41,276 nt of DNA from Lachnospiraceae bacterium (GTDB taxonomy: Bacteria; Bacillota; Clostridia; Lachnospirales; Lachnospiraceae), in contig JAQXZD010000107.1 in assembly GCA_029227035.1 (NCBI GenBank), positions 1 through 41,276 of the forward strand, given 5' to 3'. Position 1 is the stretch's first letter; every line of letters begins with the position of its first letter. The notes beneath the pieces were generated by a model. That model had not been told where the DNA came from and ran no database searches. It saw only the letters and a program-made list of their open reading frames with translations. This document shows, piece after piece, positions 40,312 to 41,276 of the stretch. A program made the position numbers and the translations under genes.

Positions 40312-40503
40312 ATGAAAAAAGAAGATTTTATCGCAATATTTGAAGCAACACTATTATCCGCAAACCTTGATGTAATTGGACTCTCTCTCATCGATGATAG
40401 TCATGTTCTAATTCGGTTCAAGGGTAATGGTACACGTAAGGTAAATATCGAAGCAGATAGTTTTGGCGCAATTATCGTTGATGTTATGAATCATGTATTT
40501 TAG
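40312..40503 (+). CDS. Small protein of unknown function, 63 aa
   Basis: The ATG at 40312 is preferred to the GTG at 40303, because AAAGGAG lies 10 nt before it. The 63 residues begin MKKEDFIAIFEATLLSANLD and continue with IGLSLIDDSHVLIRFKGNGTR, ending VDVMNHVF. It looks like a small alpha/beta domain with no membrane segment. It follows the J-domain gene by 15 nt and is followed closely by the next small gene. No family recognised. Confidence 0.75.
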   Translation: MKKEDFIAIFEATLLSANLDVIGLSLIDDSHVLIRFKGNGTRKVNIEADSFGAIIVDVMNHVF

Positions 40504-40520
40504 AAAGGCTGGTGAATCTT

Positions 40521-40694
40521 ATGTGCATGAAGAATTATCAAGAAGTAAGTCAATACAATAGCCCGTGTGGTAGCTGTCCCGAATTTCTTACCACCTGCAA
40601 ACCAATCATTGTTGACGGCTTTATTTGGGGTGAATGTGACCAACTTTATTGTTCTTGGTGTAGCTGTTATGAAGAATGTGAAGAAAGGAGCTGA
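40521..40694 (+). CDS. Small cysteine-rich protein, 57 aa
   Basis: The ATG at 40521 (GAAAGG upstream) opens 57 residues with ten cysteines: MCMKNYQEVSQYNSPCGSCPE, FLTTCKP and CDQLYCSWCSCYEECEERS. The spacing CxxC, CxxxxC, CxxCxC suggests a small zinc or other metal-binding fold. It lies between two small genes with tight spacing. A GTG at 40512 would extend it by three residues. Unknown function. Confidence 0.72.
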   Translation: MCMKNYQEVSQYNSPCGSCPEFLTTCKPIIVDGFIWGECDQLYCSWCSCYEECEERS

Positions 40695-40698
40695 TTTT

Positions 40699-40959
40699 AT
40701 GAAACTTATTAATTTTGATACAAAAACATTGATTCTTGAAAATGTACGTTCTAATGAAAAAATAATACCAACCAGTTTTACAACAACCCAATATAAAATA
40801 TTGTGTCGGTTGATTAGGCAAAAGCGCATCACAAAAGAATTTTTCTATTTCCTGCTGTTAGAACTTTATCAGCTAAGAGATTGGAAACAAATGACTTATG
40901 AGCAAATGTACGAAATGATACATATTCTCACTTTTTATAATTATACCACGGAGGTCTAA
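40699..40959 (+). CDS. Small protein of unknown function, 86 aa
   Basis: The ATG at 40699 with AAAGGAG 8 nt upstream gives 86 residues beginning MKLINFDTKTLILENVRSNE, rich in Ile, Leu, Tyr and Lys, with a helical end DWKQMTYEQMYEMIHILTFY. A reading from 40567 in the same frame passes through the preceding cysteine-rich gene and lacks a ribosome site, so it is not used. The gene starts 4 nt after the previous stop and ends 2 nt before the next start. No family recognised. Confidence 0.75.
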   Translation: MKLINFDTKTLILENVRSNEKIIPTSFTTTQYKILCRLIRQKRITKEFFYFLLLELYQLRDWKQMTYEQMYEMIHILTFYNYTTEV

Positions 40960-40961
40960 AA

Positions 40962-41210
40962 ATGAATGCTTTATTAAAGAAAATATATGATACTATTGTC
41001 TGCTACGAAGATGAAACCATAAATTTAGGAAAGGAACTGGATAAAGAAGTAAATCGATTAGTACAGCCATATCAGAATCTTTATAATGAACAAGAATTGG
41101 AAGAACTGAAATCAAAGTTGTATAGCATTTCCATTCAATCCGAAAGAGCAGGATTCATTCTTGGTGTAAAATGGATGATGAAATTGTTATTGGAAATATT
41201 CATGCAATAA
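40962..41210 (+). CDS. Small helical protein of unknown function, 82 aa
   Basis: The ATG at 40962 follows GGAGG by 8 nt. The 82 residues (MNALLKKIYDTIVCYEDETI, NLYNEQELEELKSKLYSISI, GFILGVKWMMKLLLEIFM) are almost all helical. The pattern resembles the DUF6809 proteins of mobile elements in Clostridia, but that match is from memory and unverified. It is the last gene of the visible block and is followed by a terminator. Confidence 0.75.
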   Translation: MNALLKKIYDTIVCYEDETINLGKELDKEVNRLVQPYQNLYNEQELEELKSKLYSISIQSERAGFILGVKWMMKLLLEIFMQ

Positions 41211-41232
41211 ATTATAGAACTTTAGCGATTCG

Positions 41233-41259
41233 GAGAAGTGTTTCCTGCTTCTCTTTTTT
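41233..41259 (+). terminator. Intrinsic terminator after the small-gene block
   Basis: GAGAAG (41233-41238) pairs with CTTCTC (41248-41253), followed by TTTTTT on the plus strand, 23 nt after the last stop. Confidence 0.85.
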
Positions 41260-41276
41260 CATGCCTTTTATCGTGT

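Noticed and set aside
1-41276. tRNA, rRNA or CRISPR array
   Set aside because: No cloverleaf with TTCGANTC-type arm, no rRNA segment and no array of evenly spaced short repeats was found on reading both strands.

Overview
The window looks like chromosomal DNA of a spore-forming, anaerobic, low-to-moderate GC Firmicute, most likely a Lachnospiraceae-type Clostridium. The evidence is a spoIIAA-spoIIAB-sigF operon, a CIRCE element in front of clpB, a Val T-box in front of valS, a BirA-type operator in front of bioY, many strong AGGAGG ribosome sites, tad-type pilus genes and gut-Clostridia style FIST/MCP genes. Nearly all of 0-36.7 kb is read from the minus strand. The family assignments come from motifs read by eye; no database search was possible.

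Region 1 (1-4.1 kb) is a compact, minimal Tad (type IVb pilus-like) operon. It runs from a leaderless Flp-like peptide (3901) through a TadA/CpaF ATPase and a fused TadB-TadC-like membrane protein to a row of very small membrane proteins. Five of these share an N-terminal signature with Ile/Met at residue 4 and Tyr at residue 8. Region 2 (4.1-11.7 kb) is housekeeping: an aminotransferase, rarA, clpB (HrcA/CIRCE), bioY (BirA), an orphan ParA ATPase and a small unknown protein. A 182-nt nested inverted repeat lies between bioY and parA.

Region 3 (11.7-15.0 kb) is a polar amino acid ABC transporter and L-lactate dehydrogenase. The binding protein appears to be circularly permuted: the usual C-terminal half comes first. 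Region 4 (15.1-22.7 kb) holds the spoIIA operon, a zinc-ribbon/TPR membrane protein with a 47-residue gene in front, a DUF342/FapA-like protein, and valS under a GUA-specifier T-box. Region 5 (22.7-27.8 kb) is an RND exporter with its TetR regulator, with a palindromic operator just downstream of the promoter, followed by two small membrane proteins. Region 6 (27.9-32.9 kb) is a sensory operon: FIST protein (frameshifted at a run of eight T), a soluble chemoreceptor-like protein, a BMP-family (nucleoside-type) lipoprotein without any ABC partner, and a transmembrane chemoreceptor.

Region 7 (33.0-37.2 kb) is visibly AT-richer and looks acquired. It contains an MqsR-like toxin and an antitoxin that joins a zinc ribbon, an HTH and a Panacea (DUF4065) domain, the pair being bracketed by 50-nt direct repeats. 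Two zinc-ribbon membrane proteins follow, with a divergent Xre regulator. Region 8 (37.2-38.8 kb) is a TetR/short-chain dehydrogenase divergent pair with two palindromic operators. From about 39.4 kb to the end, an AT-rich block of small plus-strand genes, headed by an attenuator-like leader and including a J-domain protein, has cut off the 5' part of a polysaccharide deacetylase gene. This looks like one end of an integrated mobile element.
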